Of a DNA stretch of 64,000 nt, positions 35,726-47,887 are shown in pieces. The notes beneath the pieces are model-generated. The model saw nothing but the letters and a program-made list of their open reading frames with translations, did not search any database and was not told the origin of the DNA. The DNA comes from Coffea arabica. Taxonomy: Eukaryota > Streptophyta > Magnoliopsida > Gentianales > Rubiaceae. The DNA lies in the NCBI RefSeq assembly GCF_036785885.1, contig NC_092320.1, positions 23,375,557 through 23,439,556 of the forward strand, given 5' to 3'. The first letter of the stretch is position 1; every line of letters begins with the position of its first letter. The translations under genes and the position numbers were made by a program.

Positions 35726-38700
35726 ATGCAGATTAAGGACTACACCACGCCGTTGCCCCATATTTCATTGACGGATGAGAGGGGAGGGTCTCAATCGAAA
35801 AGTTTGTCATTATATGTGAACAAGCCAGCGATTGGTACCTTTGCTGAGTCTTTTATACCTCTTGAAGGATGCGTTCATCTTGAAGATTAGACTAAGGAAG
35901 TGGTGGAACCATCGACTTTCTCCACTACGTTGAGGGAAGAAGAAGTGGTCGTATTGAACTCGTCACTTCATAATGGAGATTCAGAAATAGCCAAATTCAT
36001 GCTTTCGTTCGTGGGATTCAATATGAACAACACTACATGGAAGATTCCTTCGTCCTTCTTTGGCGAGATGTGCTTCATCTCTCATTATTGGAGTGGGTCG
36101 AGGACATTCTTGGAAGATATAAAGAAGTGTTCATATGTGTTGGCATATTTGAAACCGTTTATGCGTCGAGATTCTCCTACAACCGCTGCGAAAATATCTT
36201 GCTAGTTTTCTTCAAATATTGGTGTCCCTCAACAAATACACTTCATATGCCCGTTGGAGAGTTGTCCATCACACTTTGAGACCTTTATCGACTTGGTGGC
36301 TTTTCGATCGATGGCTCGTTCTTTGATGAAGTTGTTCCTTCAGCACAGAAACTTCTCACTCGTGACAAAGAAGGGAAGCCACTTCTCCCTAAGAGTTGCA
36401 TGCATTTCTTTTCCATTTACTACCACCTTTGGACGAATGACCAAGAAGTCTGGATGAAAGATTGAATCCGTTTCTGGTTCAAAGGAGAGACTAGGTATAG
36501 GGTTTCTCCGAACAGGGCGAATAGAAGAAAGATCACATCTAAACCGAAAATGACCTATAATCTTTCTGGAAGCGTAGAGCCTCATAACCTTGCTGATACA
36601 AAGGATTTCAACATCTCTATTGATATATTGGATATCTCAGGGGTTTTAAGAAAGGAAACATATATTGCGGCCTTCATAGCGTGTTGGATTTGCAAGTTTC
36701 TTTTACCAAGCAAAAAGGTCGATCGCATCCGCCCAAGTGTCTTCAAGGTTGCTTGCTTAATGGCCATAGGAAAACGACTTTGCCTTATCATTCTCGTGCT
36801 TGCGAGTATATATCATGAGTTGAGGGAGATCGTCTACGCCCCTAACCTTGGAGAATGTGAGGTGACTTTTCCAATCCATTACATCTATGCTTGGATTGGC
36901 CAATACTTTGACGTATATTATAAGAATAACCAAGTGAGCAGCCACCATGCGCACATGATGAGATTTACCGGTGAGAAAATGGCCATATTTTATGGTAAAT
37001 CAGATCCGAGGAAATCTTCAAAGAAATGAATTCTTAATACTTTCCAAACTGTGCTGGACTGAGAATGAAGAAAAAGTGTTGACCGATGATGGATCCTTAT
37101 AATCAAGGCTTACGAGTTACTTTATCAGTCAACGCTCTTGCCACTTAACTCTACGCAAGGATAATATCTTTATTATTGAAACATATAATGCTTTTAGGTT
37201 TAGCAGACAGTTCAGCTTCTGTCAGGATATTCCAAATAACTTGAAAGAAATCACTCACACTTATACTTTGGGTGAACTATTCAATTATGGGATTTCTCAA
37301 TTCGCACGCAGACGCAATCTCAGATGACTATACCTACGCATAGGAAGCATCCATTGATCACAAAAAACTATGTGGTCAATATGATCAAACAGCGTCTCTT
37401 CAACTTCCTTTAAATTCACGGTTAAAATCCCCTAACAGTCATCGAAGAAGGGCAAGGTTACTTCTATCAATGAGCCGATACATCACAACGGAGCTATAGG
37501 AACTGGAACAGGTTTTACTGCATCTATCTTGCAGGAAGGCAAAATGACAGGCACTCGCCTGAAAAGTGTTGTCACAAAAAATAAACTTTCAAAAAATTCT
37601 CAACGGACTCCCAAAGAGACGAACCTAGTGACTCCAGTAAAGAAGGCGCCATCCACCATTCCAAAATCTTTAACCAGGACTTCCATGGGAATTGAAATGT
37701 TGGATGATCACGATTCTATCAAGGCTATTGAAAAACAAGGAACTCAAGCCCAGGGCACCAGATCTATCCAAGGGGAAACCCATTCATTAGCAAGCGATAG
37801 TAGCAGTTAAGATCGTCATTGGAATTGATCAAAGAAGAGGACATCTGCTGATTTGGAGGAGGTTTCCTTTATATCATCGTCGGTTGGAGTGTCGCCGCTT
37901 AATGTAATCATCTCTCCATTTTTTCCCCTTTTTGTAGCCTTTTTTTTCTTTTTTCTATAAATTTTGCCCTTTTTTTTTCTCTCAGCCCCCATTTCTTGAA
38001 TTTCGCCAAGAAAATGTTGGTACCAATTCACCAATTGAACTTGAAACTGATGATACAATTTCAAACAAGAAAGGTGACGAAATCGTTATCAGCATTCCAA
38101 AAAAACTTGCCCCCAATGGAGGTATCTCATCAATACATAAGAAAGAGCTGACTAGTTCACACGAGATCCGGAAAAGACCTAATGTAGTATTGGTCTCCGA
38201 ATTTCATGGCCAAAATTTGATCCAGGCACATCGAAAGAAGTATTTGCAGAGTTTGTGGATGGATTTTCGCAGACAGATTCTTGACACTCTTATTGAGCAA
38301 ATCTCTTCTTTAAAATTGTGTGCAGAGAAAATTATTGTAGAAATCACAAGAACAGGATCCTACCAATGGTCTTCCTTTAAAAGACTACTTGATAGAATTT
38401 TTTGCCAAAATAGAGACGTACGATATTTTGGCATCTTTATCATAGAAAAAGATGAGTAGAGAAACAAATGCAAAACTCCGTTTCAAAGTGACCGCTCAAC
38501 TCGGAAGAGCCAAGGCAAAGGAAGAAGAACTAACTTGTCATTTGTAAAATATGAAAGAAAAGTTGCAATCTATTAAAGATAGGAAGAAAGTTCTGCAACA
38601 GGAACTTATTGATTTTGAGAAATAAGGCATGGAAATTAGCTCGACCATCGATCAAAAATATGAAATCTTCAAAGAGATCTAGACTGAAATAAGCCAACCA

Positions 38701-38829
38701 CATTACGAGTTCTCTTCTATTGAAAATACTAGCCTCTTGACTGATGACGCAGTGAAGGAACTTGAAAACATGAAATCTGCACTGGAATCATGGAAAATAG
38801 CTGTAGTGGACTACAAATTTGACATTTAG
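35726..38829 (+). pseudogene. Antisense ORF of the TAT element, plant-mobile-domain protein, degenerate
   Basis: Transcribed against gag-pol. It starts at ATG 35726 after TTTCAGCAACC (MQIKDYTTPLPHISL). It has an in-frame TAG at 35888, a shift of frame near 36.05-36.2 kb, a TGA near 36.46 kb, and then a 160-codon open stretch (36550-37029) with YIAAFIACWICKFLLPSKKV, RIRPSVFKVACLMA and FPIHYIYAWIGQYF. This is the plant mobile domain (aminotransferase-like), known from antisense ORFs of TAT-group elements and from some host proteins. Downstream to 38829 it is Ser/Thr/Lys-rich, then Glu/Lys-rich and coiled-coil-like, with many breaks. Role in the element unknown. Confidence 0.8.
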
Positions 38830-39263
38830 ACTTTTCATCATGTCTTTTTTTTCCTGAATTTTTCCTGAATTTTTTTTCATGTAATAAAATCTTCTATAAA
38901 TGATAAAATACTTTTCGTTTCTTAGTTTTTTTCAAGATAAAAGAACTCAAATGTAGCATTTTATTTTATTTTATTATTTTTTTTAAGGAAGAGCAGATTT
39001 TTTCAAGGAAAAAGGATTTGGTTTGGAGTGGTGTAACTGAACTTAGAAGTTACCCTCTAAATTGCCTATGTACCCCCAGAGGGAATCAAGTCACACGTAG
39101 TTCTTGCCGTTCACATTTCAACCTCATGCAGGCCAAGAATATCTATTTGTTTACCATCTTAAACTTGGTGGAGCGTTTCAGCCGTTTAACCATATACTAC
39201 ACTATTGGCAATTGCCATCCACAGTTTTAGCTCATGCGGGTCAAGAGCAACATGCTATTTTGA
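38830..39263. other. Spacer between antisense gene and integrase 3' end
   Basis: Poly-T rich stretch (38843-38985) where transcripts of both directions probably end, followed by short non-coding DNA. A local duplication-like pair (CATGCAGG and CATGCGGG contexts at 39.12 and 39.23 kb) is visible. No gene. Confidence 0.35.
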
Positions 39264-40560
39264 TTATGCATAGTACCTTTTTAGATATTTACCGTTAATG
39301 GGGTCAACTCTTAATCCATTCTCAACAACCAATTCATACGAACCATTCGTATACACTTCTCGCACAACATATGGACCATCCCACTTAGAAGTAAACTTCC
39401 TTTGTCTGTCATGAGTGAGAATGATTGCTCTTCGAACGGCGAGTACTAACTCTCCAATTTGAAAAGAGCGAGATCGAGACGAGCTTGATAGCACTCAATC
39501 CGTTGCTAAGCTTCCAATCGTTTTTCATCAAGTGCTTCTAACTCCTCAAGGCGAAGACGAACATTATCTTCTTCACTTAACCCTTTTTGAATCGCAATTC
39601 TTAACGAAGGTATTTGACACTCAAGTGGAAGAATAGCTTCAACACCGTAAACAAACGCCTATGGGGTTACTTGCGTGAGAGTTCGAAAAGTAGTTCTATA
39701 TGCCCAAAGAGCTTCTCCAATTCGAAAATGACAATCCCTTTTAGATTTATTCACGATTTTCTTCAACAGATTACATAATGTCTTGTTGAATGCTTCAACG
39801 AGTCCATTTGCAACAGCATGGTATATGGAAGAGTTGTATTGTTTGAAATGAAATTTTTCGTAAAGTTTATTCATTGCTATATTGCAAAAAGATTTACCAT
39901 TATCGGTGATGATATAACGTAGGACTCCATACCAATAAATGATGTATAAACGAATGCAATCCACTACATTCTCCTTTTTGACCTCTTTTAGCGGAACTGC
40001 TTCAACCCACTTTGAGAAATAATCTGTAGCTGTCAAAATAAAGATATGCCCATCAGAAAATTTTAGAAGCGGTCCAACTATATCCAAATCCTAAGTATCG
40101 AATGACCAAAAAATTACAGTTGGGTGCAATGGTTCAGGAGCTTGATGGATGAAATTGCCATGAAATTGACAAGCTTGACATCTTCTAGCAAAGTCGATGC
40201 AGTCCTTCACCATCGTTAGCCAGTAGTATCCCATTCTCTTAATGCGAAAGTGTAATTTCAGACCAGATTGATGAGCACCACATATCCTAGCGTGAGCCTC
40301 CTCCATTGCTTGCATAACTTTATCTTCTCCAAGATATCGTAAAAACACTTCATCAAATGATTTTCGGTAAAGCATCCTTTTGTAATAAATAAAACGTGGC
40401 GCTCGACGACGTACATCGACCCTTTTCTTGGAATTTTCTGATAACTTTTCATGATTAAGGTAATCAATGATGAGATGACGTCAATCCTCCTTTTCAATCT
40501 CATGGACAAAAATATGATAGGCATTTTCTTCTCCACTATTATCTTCTTCATCGAACATCG
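39264..40560 (-). pseudogene. TAT integrase, degenerate
   Basis: N-terminal zinc site is visible (AHARICGAHQSG, then CQACQFHGN: His, His, Cys, Cys). The catalytic core keeps all three acidic residues: D in TATDYFSKW, D in IITDNGKSF and E in GLVEAFNKTL. The C-terminal part has RKFTSKWDGPYVVREVY. A stop separates zinc finger and core (FDT|stop at about 40.09 kb). Further stops follow the core, and the last segment is in another frame. Confidence 0.85.
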
Positions 40561-41044
40561 GAGGTATGACCCAATTTTGACATATTGAAATTTGATTTCG
40601 ATGAAAAGATAAAGTGATCATGAACGCCAATCTTGCCAAAAAGTCAGCTTGTTAGTTGAAATTTCTAAGGATATGTTCTATAGTGACATTGTCTAAATAT
40701 CTCATGAGCTGTTATGCATACTTATAATATGGGATCAATTCAGGTTTCTTAACATCATAAATGCCAAGAAATTGATTTACCACTAATTTTGAATCGCTAT
40801 AGATTCTAAAATGTAACTATTTCATGTCTACAACCGTTTCAAGATCGAGAATTAATGCCTGATATTCGGTCACATTGTTTGAACACCGACGTGTTAAGAT
40901 GAAAGAGTATGACAATATATCTGTTTCAAGAGTATAAAAGATAACTCCCACACCAACTCCATCACTGTGAGCAGCTCCATCGAAATACATCGACCACGGA
41001 AATTCGACCATAAATATTTCTTTATCGGGGAGTTCACCAGTCAA
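40561..41044 (-). pseudogene. Archaeal-type second RNase H domain of the TAT element
   Basis: WSMYFDGAAHSDGVGVG carries the first catalytic Asp, NNVTEYQALI the Glu and RIYSDSKLVVNQF the next Asp, after a stop following DMK. A second RNase H between the usual one and the integrase is the diagnostic feature of TAT elements. Additional stops occur towards the integrase. Confidence 0.8.
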
Positions 41045-41560
41045 CTCCTACTCGGCAGGCACGGGATGATCGGCTAGAAAGTCTGCCAATACTTGCCTTT
41101 TGACAGCCTTCGCAGGTATATAAATAATTTCGAATTGTTGAAATTGAAGGTACCATCTCGCAAGTCAATCAGACAGTACAGGTTTTGTCATGACATAGTT
41201 AATGGGATTGGATTTGGATATGAGTCGGACAGTTTGTACTTGAAATAATGTTTCAACTTCTAAATGGCAAATATAAGTGTCAAACACAACTTTTTGATGG
41301 GTGTGTAATTCAACTAATTAGATGTCATCATCCGACTCAAATAATACAGTGCATTCTCCTTACTTTCATCATTTTCTTGAACAAGTAAGGCCCCAATCGA
41401 CAGTTCTTATGTGAAAATATAGAGGATCAATGATTTTTTTGGAATTGGCGTAACTAACACAGGGGGATTCATGAGATACATTTTAATGCTTGTAAAAGTA
41501 TTTCTATACGCTTCATTCCACTCGAAGGGTACCCTTTTTTCATCAGTCGACTGAAGGGTT
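41045..41560 (-). pseudogene. Gypsy-type RNase H region, degenerate
   Basis: Readable only in pieces: YYLSRMMTSNELNYTPIKKL upstream, and AVKRQVLADFLADHPVPAE just before the second RNase H. Several stops interrupt it. Confidence 0.65.
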
Positions 41561-42340
41561 GGCATCATCCCGCCAAATTAGAAATAAACCTCCGGATGTA
41601 AGCCAACTTTTCTTGAAAACTCTTCAATTCGTGGATATTTCGCGATTCAGGCATGTTCATAATAGCATCAATTTTAGATCGATCGATCTCTATTCCTCAT
41701 TAATGAACAATGAAACTAAGAAACTTGCTAGAAGTGACCCCAAATGCGCACTTGAAAGGATTCATTTTCAGTTGGTATCTCTGAATGCGTTGAAAAACTC
41801 TTCGAAGGTCTTAAATATGATATTCTTGCTTCTTTGATTTCACTACAAGATCGTCAACGTAGTATTCCACATTTCTATGAAGCATATCATCAAAAATTCT
41901 TTGCATTGCCCTTTGATATATCACTCTAGTATTTTTCAAACTAACGGCATCGTTTTATAGCAATAAATTTCCTTGGAATCGCAAAAGGTAGTGAGCTCCT
42001 CGTCCTCGGCTGCCATGCGTATCTGATTGTAGTTAGACGATCCATCTAGAAAAAATAGTACTTCAAGTCCTGTTGTAGCATCTACTGTTAATTCTGTGAT
42101 GGGGAGTAGAAAATCATCTTTAGGGCAAGTCTCATTTAAATCTCGAAAATCAACACAAATTCAGATTTGCCCATTTTTCTTCCTCGCAGGGACAATACTT
42201 GAAATCCATGTTGGATATTTCACTTCTCATATGAATTCAATCTCGATCAATCTATTTATCTCATTTTTATCAGAGGAATCAATTCGGGTCGAAAGCGTCT
42301 TTGAGTTTGCTTGACAGACAAATTATGAACAGCGATCCTT
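41561..42340 (-). pseudogene. TAT reverse transcriptase, degenerate
   Basis: Recognisable RT blocks in order: PARKKNGQI, CVDFRDLNETCPKDDF, FLDGSSNYNQIRMA, YCYKTMPL and the catalytic VEYYVDDLVV (about 41842-41870), then CAFGV-like thumb sequence. The YVDD box is intact, but stops and frame changes lie between the blocks (for example Q-to-stop before CVDF). Confidence 0.85.
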
Positions 42341-42750
42341 GGACCAAACCAGGTATTTTTGAGTAATTTTAGGCAAAGACATCTTTGAATTCGAGTAGCA
42401 AATCAACATATTCTTTATTTTCTTCAGCGTTATACAAGAACTTATGTAAATTAGGTGAGAGTCGTCACTTGTGCCAAGATTAATCTCTTTTAACATATCG
42501 ACTGTATTTTTTACTTCTTGTTCAAATTCAAAGGGCGCGTCATCCGCATCTTTTTCTTCTTTTTTAGGATCATTAATTGTAATATGATGGCAAGAAGCAA
42601 TACTTTCTTAACCCTGTTTTTCAAAGATGGTTTCGATCCTTACGTTAAACAAGTTTTCATAATGCATAAAAAAATTGAAAACTCGTTTTCTCAGACCATT
42701 CTTCTTTATTGGAGTAAAATTTTCTCCCTTGACAACTTGATATTCTTGTT

Positions 42751-43170
42751 TTATGCTGCCAATTTCTCATAGACTGGCGGTTTCAAATTCTTCAATTGTG
42801 AGTCCAGTCTATCAAATACAAAAGTGCACTTTGACTTATTTCGCAATCTATCGAAAACGGACATCTTTTGACTTGTGACCTCCATTTTTTCGTTCACATA
42901 GTTACAACTTGCCCTTTTGATCATTATACGAACAGGAGAAGGCGGTTGATAACCAAGACCCATCGATGAACTTTCAACATTATAGTCTCTTTCTTTCAAC
43001 ATTTTTTGCGTAGGCATCAATCTATGAGTCTTCTCGCCAGTCACTTCAGGAGGGAATTTGCCCAATGCATTCTTCTCATTTGGGGTATAACTTGCCTTAC
43101 CAAGAAGTCTATATGTGTTTGGATCAAAACTTTTTTGAGTCCGATTAGTTGGTAGTGAATAATGTTCCAC
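42751..43170 (-). pseudogene. TAT polyprotein linker between protease and RT
   Basis: A 139-codon open stretch with FDPNTYRLLGKASY, LGKFPPEVTG and GLGYQPPSPVRIMIKR. These motifs recur in the region ahead of RT in TAT polyproteins. No catalytic role is known. It is followed at about 42.75 kb by a stop. Confidence 0.7.
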
Positions 43171-43399
43171 TATAGGTTCTTCTTTGGGACAGACAAACCC
43201 TTACAAGTTCGCTTTCTCACTTTTAACAGACTCTATTTTGGTGAGCGAAATATTTAATGCATCATTCCTAATAAAAGAAGACTGACCTTCTTCTCTCTTT
43301 GATTTTAGAATATAACGCAAAATGGGTACTTTGGAATTTTAACTTTTTTCCCTTACTAATTCTTTTCTTTTTGTAGATAAAATTTGGCGTTGGCAAAGT

Positions 43400-43860
43400 G
43401 AGTTTCAGCCTCAGTGAAAGATTTATCATCGGCAGTAACTTTTTTAACTATATTATCTCGATAATATTTGAAACATTGATGAAGAGTAGACGGTATAATT
43501 TCATTTTCATGAATCCAGAGTCTTTCCAAGAGCATGTTATTAGAGGTTTGACATCAATAATATGAAATAACGCACTTGAAAATATTTCACCAATGAGCAA
43601 TTCAAGTCTTATGAGGCCAATTGTTCTTTGCCCTCCTTGATTAAATCTTTGGATCATGAGGCGGCTCTGAGAGAACTCATTGCTTGAGATTTTCAGTTTT
43701 TTCATAGTGCGTACGGACATGATATTGACAGCAGATCCCCATCAATTAGTATCTAATTCATCTTTTATTTTCGGACATATGCACTAACAAACAAAGGTCA
43801 ATTGTGGATTTTGAAATTAGCTGTTAAATCGTCATCATAAAAAATGATAGTCGTTGCACA
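43400..43860 (-). pseudogene. TAT aspartic protease region, degenerate
   Basis: A GSAVNIMSVRTMKKL-type stretch corresponds to the active-site region of retroviral-type proteases, but a stop lies directly before GSAV and the expected Asp context is damaged. Downstream, IQRFNQGGQRTIGLIRLEL and SALFHIIDVK are typical of the TAT protease domain. Confidence 0.65.
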
Positions 43861-44339
43861 ATCTACCGGTGATTTATCATCAATTTTGAGTTTTTTTCAA
43901 CTTCAGTGCTAATTTGTGCGACTTGAGGATTTCCAGCCTTCATGACGTGACAAGAAATAGAATTATCATCATCGTCACTTAAATACCCCTTGGGCATAAA
44001 TTCTCTCAGTGTCACAGGTTGTTGAACCTCTTGAAAGACCGGATGATTTGAAGAGATTGGTGTTATTGCCACTCCTTTTTGTTTCTTTGTTGCATTTCGT
44101 TGTTTCATTATCACTTTAACTTTTGTCGAACGAATACTTTTTGAAACGGCATATTTCTTTATTTTTGGCTTGCAAGTTCCCTTTCGAGTGACTAAAGTCC
44201 ACCCTTCATTGTCATCTTCAATAACATGTTCAATTGAAGATTTTTCAAGTTCCCTTTTTACAGACAAAGCACTAGTTGATATGAATAGAACTTCTATTGA
44301 ACAACACACAGACCCAAACATTATTGTTGTTTGGTTTGC

Positions 44340-46089
44340 CAATACTTTATCCTCCTCGAGGAGGATTTTTCATTGACGAGCTAATTCCATAATTTTGTTT
44401 TTAAAGACAAAACATTTTGTGAGAGGGTGGCCAATCAGCCGATGATAACAGCAATAATTTGGATCATTGACTTGACCAACTTTCTCTGGACGTTTCATTT
44501 TGGGAAGTCTAAGAAGTTTTTTCTTGAAGAAGTCTAAGAAGTTTTTTCTTGAAAAGATCATCTAACATCCCTTGTAAATCAGATTCAAGGAATGGATATT
44601 TTTTTTCTTGTATCTCTTTTAGAATGGGTCTTCTTATCGACTTGTTTTGGGAGGAGTCTAACTTTTCAGTGATCTTTCGGCTTACCTTGGTAGCAATCTT
44701 CATGGGAGTTGTGTTTATTGCCATGGATTCTTTGTTACTGAGTCTTGGAGGAAGTTTGCCCCTTTTTTTATTTTCTTGTCTTTCATTGCTTTGACGGGGC
44801 GGTTGTACTCGTGAAACTTGAATAGGAAGCCCATCAGTTGCATTGGCTGTGATACTCAATTCTATATCATGAGCGCGAGTAGCTAATTCTTCAAATGTGT
44901 TTGGACGTATACCTTGTAGAATGTAATTTAAGCTCCAATGCATCCCTCGAATACACATTTCTATGGTAGAGGGTTCAGACAGTCTATTTTTGTAGTTAAA
45001 ACTCAGACTTTTCCATCTATCGATGTAGTTGACTACAAGTTCATTCTTCCATTGGTGAGTGTTAGTCAACTCCAACACACTAACGGTTCTTCTAGTGCTG
45101 TAAAAGTGATTCAAGAACTCTTACTCAAGCTGTTCCCAACTGTCGATGAACCCCGGTATGAGATCAATATACCAATCAAATGCGTTGCCCTTCAAGGACC
45201 GAACAAACTGTTTGACTAGTAGGTCACCATAAGTTCTAGCATTATTGCAGGTTTCAATGAAATGGACCACATGTTGTTTTGGATTGCCTTTTCCATCGAA
45301 TTGTTAAAACTTAGATGGTTGATATCCATCAGGCATTGCAAGGTTGTCAATTTTAACAGTGTAAGATTTGGAGTAAGTGAAACTTGACTTTGAGCCACCT
45401 TCCTTATTGTCTTTAATCACGTCTTCAACGAACTCCTTCAGTTGTTCTACGGGAATAGTTCCTTCGGCGGTCATATATACTTTTTTCACCTTGTCTTTGC
45501 CTTTAGAGGAGAGAATTTCATGCTCTTGGTGTTTCTTAGAATTCATATGATTTCCTTCAGAAATGTGATCTTTCTGAGTGAGCAGTTGAGCGATAAGAGC
45601 ATCTTGATCCTTGATGTGTTTCATCATGATCTCCATCATCTTGGACATGTTCGAAACTTGTTTTTCGAGACTTAAAGTGTTTGTCATCATAGCAGGCATT
45701 GCAGCAGAAGAGACAGCGGGATCTTCAATAAAAAATTTTGATTGAAGAGTTTCATAAGAAGAGACTGATCCGGTGCTTGATGAATCATCATCATACTTAG
45801 AAAATTTGAATTCGGATCCAAGTTCGAGCATAGCGAGAGCCTTTTCAATCGAGACAGGATCGTCTTTGATCCCCACTGTGGAAGAAGGGCTCATTGGTGA
45901 TGTCGAACCAAAGACGGGAATTGATGCCGATGGAGCTTCCATGCTACTTTGGGTGGAGGCTCTCGTCATACTCCTTGTCGCAGAACCAATAGCGTGAGTA
46001 TTGGTGGCAACAAGTGCAGTTTCTTGAATAGGTTTGGCATTAGCAGCTTTGGAACGAGCAATCGCGGGCTTGTTGCTCTTTGGTGCCAT
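44340..46089 (-). pseudogene. TAT gag, degenerate
   Basis: Starts MAPKSNKPAIARSKAANAK, about 75 bases inside the 5' LTR. It has a low-complexity Ser/Thr region, a coiled-coil-like stretch near residues 140-170, then the capsid part (KGNPKQHVVHFIETCNNA, SLKGNAFDWYIDL, MNHFYSTRRTVSVLEL). Two in-frame TAA stops, at KF|QF and E|EF, both look like CAA to TAA changes. A 25-base tandem duplication at 44504-44553 shifts the frame. After it comes a zinc-knuckle-like CCYHRLIGHPLTKC. The gag domain is therefore complete but not translatable in one piece. Confidence 0.85.
44504..44553. repeat. 25-bp tandem duplication in gag
   Basis: Two adjacent copies of a 25-base unit starting GAAGTCTAAGAAG. Because 25 is not a multiple of three it breaks the gag frame; removing one copy would put the zinc-knuckle region back in frame. 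Confidence 0.9.
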
Positions 46090-46165
46090 TGGTGATATAT
46101 ATAGTTAATTATTCGAAAAGAAGAAATGGAAGGCAGAGATGGTCCCACCAAGCATGTCAAATATT

Positions 46166-47133
46166 TGTACTCGATTAAAATTTTAAATCTGCAAAACGAC
46201 AAAAAAAAAAAGAAATACACGACAAATATGTAATATATAAATTTGGAAAAATATGTGGGTACAATCTCTGAAATTTTTTCGAACTCATAGAGAGCTTCCT
46301 TCGATTCTTCTCCTCGAACGCCAATTCAAGGGCTTCGCAGCTTGTTTTTGGATCAACCGCCGATTTCTTCAAATTTTGATATGCAAGATTTGAAGAACTT
46401 GAAAATATTTGAAGGTTCAAGCCTTGATATATGGAGGACTTGAAGAGCTTGAAGACCCAGACTTTCGTAGTTTGGAGCTTTACTACTTGAGTGTATGAGA
46501 TGCCTCCTGATATGTGTGTGTCCCTGACTTGGTAGAGAGACCCTATTTATAGCTGTGATATGAGGTAGAGGTTGAAAACATGCATACCACTTTACTTGTC
46601 TTGCAAGACGTGTAGTCATGTTAGAATTGTGCAGTCAAATATTATCTCTTCATTTTATATTTATTAATAAAAAGATAAGTAATTCCTCGATTGGCCAAAC
46701 TCGTGGGGACACGTGACATGGCGTTGTTTGACTGGATAAGCTATTGCAGTATATAAGAAATATCTATGGATTAAACAATTCTAAATATTATCTCTTTAAT
46801 AAGAAATAAATATTTAGATATTTATCCGTAATTTGCTAAGTCATAAAGACATGCGACATGGTATAATTTGCTAAGTCATAAAGACATCCGTAATTTGCTA
46901 AGTCATAAAGACATGCGACTTGGTATAATTTGGTTGGTAGAGGTATTCCGACCATTTCAATTGATTGAAATACCTCAACTTGACATGTGGCAAAATATAA
47001 TTGACCATTAATAACTAATTTTTTCAAGTGTTCATTACATATGGTAATATCCGATTGGATAAAAACAATCCATAAAAATAATTTATAGACCAATGATAAT
47101 GTTGAAAATTTAATTAAAATTCCATTGCCTACA
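46166..47133 (-). repeat. 5' LTR of the TAT element
   Basis: 968 bases from TGTACTCG to TGCCTACA on the plus strand. It is longer than the 3' LTR because a block with TAATTTGCTAAGTCATAAAG is present three times between about 46826 and 46930. The primer-binding area just inside (minus strand) reads ATTTGACATGCTTGGTGGGA; I do not assign the tRNA. Confidence 0.85.
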
Positions 47134-47247
47134 TTTGCATTATCAACACATTTTGCAATCATTTTTTTATCTCACATACATCATATCAAAAAAGTGCTAC
47201 AGTACTTTTTCACAAAATTATCTCAAATAATTTACAATTCAAACACA

Positions 47248-47762
47248 GTGACAACCTTCAACTTTTGAAGGTTGTTACTAACATGCAAGTTCACTAAGCC
47301 TATTGTCAAATTAAATGTTCTGCTACAATTGTTGGAAATGCCGTGACAATGCTATATTTGTAATGATCAATTGTAGCTCTTCAAGACAAAACTCAGTGGC
47401 AACCTTTAATATGCAAGTTCACTAAGTGACGACTATTTTGTCACTGAATACTAGGACCGATAGTGACAAGTCCAAGTTGTCACTGTAGATTTCAAATTTG
47501 TGATGACTTTAACTACATTTATGACAAAAAAATATGTGAAACAATGACAAGAAAAGTTGTCATAGAATGATCACCATAAGTGACGACTTTATCCTCGTCA
47601 TTGAATAACAAGATTTTGTGATGGCTTTCACCTATTTGTAACATAAAATCAGTGATAACCATGTGACAATGGAAAAAGTCAGCACAATACTCGTATAATA
47701 ACGACTTGTTGGTTTTTAGTGACGATTTTTTATTGTTACAAAAGGCCAAATTTCTTGTAGTG
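47248..47762. mobile_element. CACTA (En/Spm) transposon terminus
   Basis: The right end, read on the minus strand from 47762, is CACTACAAGAAATTTGGCC, a standard plant CACTA terminus. Inside it are many short sub-terminal repeats of both orientations (GTGACGA, GTGACAA, TTGTCACTG). No transposase gene is seen, and the opposite terminus is not in the window. The end stands 20 bases from the start of the third copy of arm A. Confidence 0.85.
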
Positions 47763-47887
47763 TTTGTTTTTGTGGTGTGTTCAATCAGTAATCAACATCT
47801 CTTCCTATACAAAATCCCTTCACAATCTTCATAATCATCCACCTAACAAAACAGAAGAGAACAAGGAAAAAAAAAAAAGAAAAGCAA

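Noticed and set aside
36550..37029. A free-standing host gene with a plant mobile domain
   Set aside because: It lies inside the LTR boundaries of the TAT element, in the position and orientation of the known antisense ORF, and is flanked by decayed parts of the same gene.
45442..45997. Plus-strand open frames opposite gag
   Set aside because: They are antisense shadows of the gag coding sequence.
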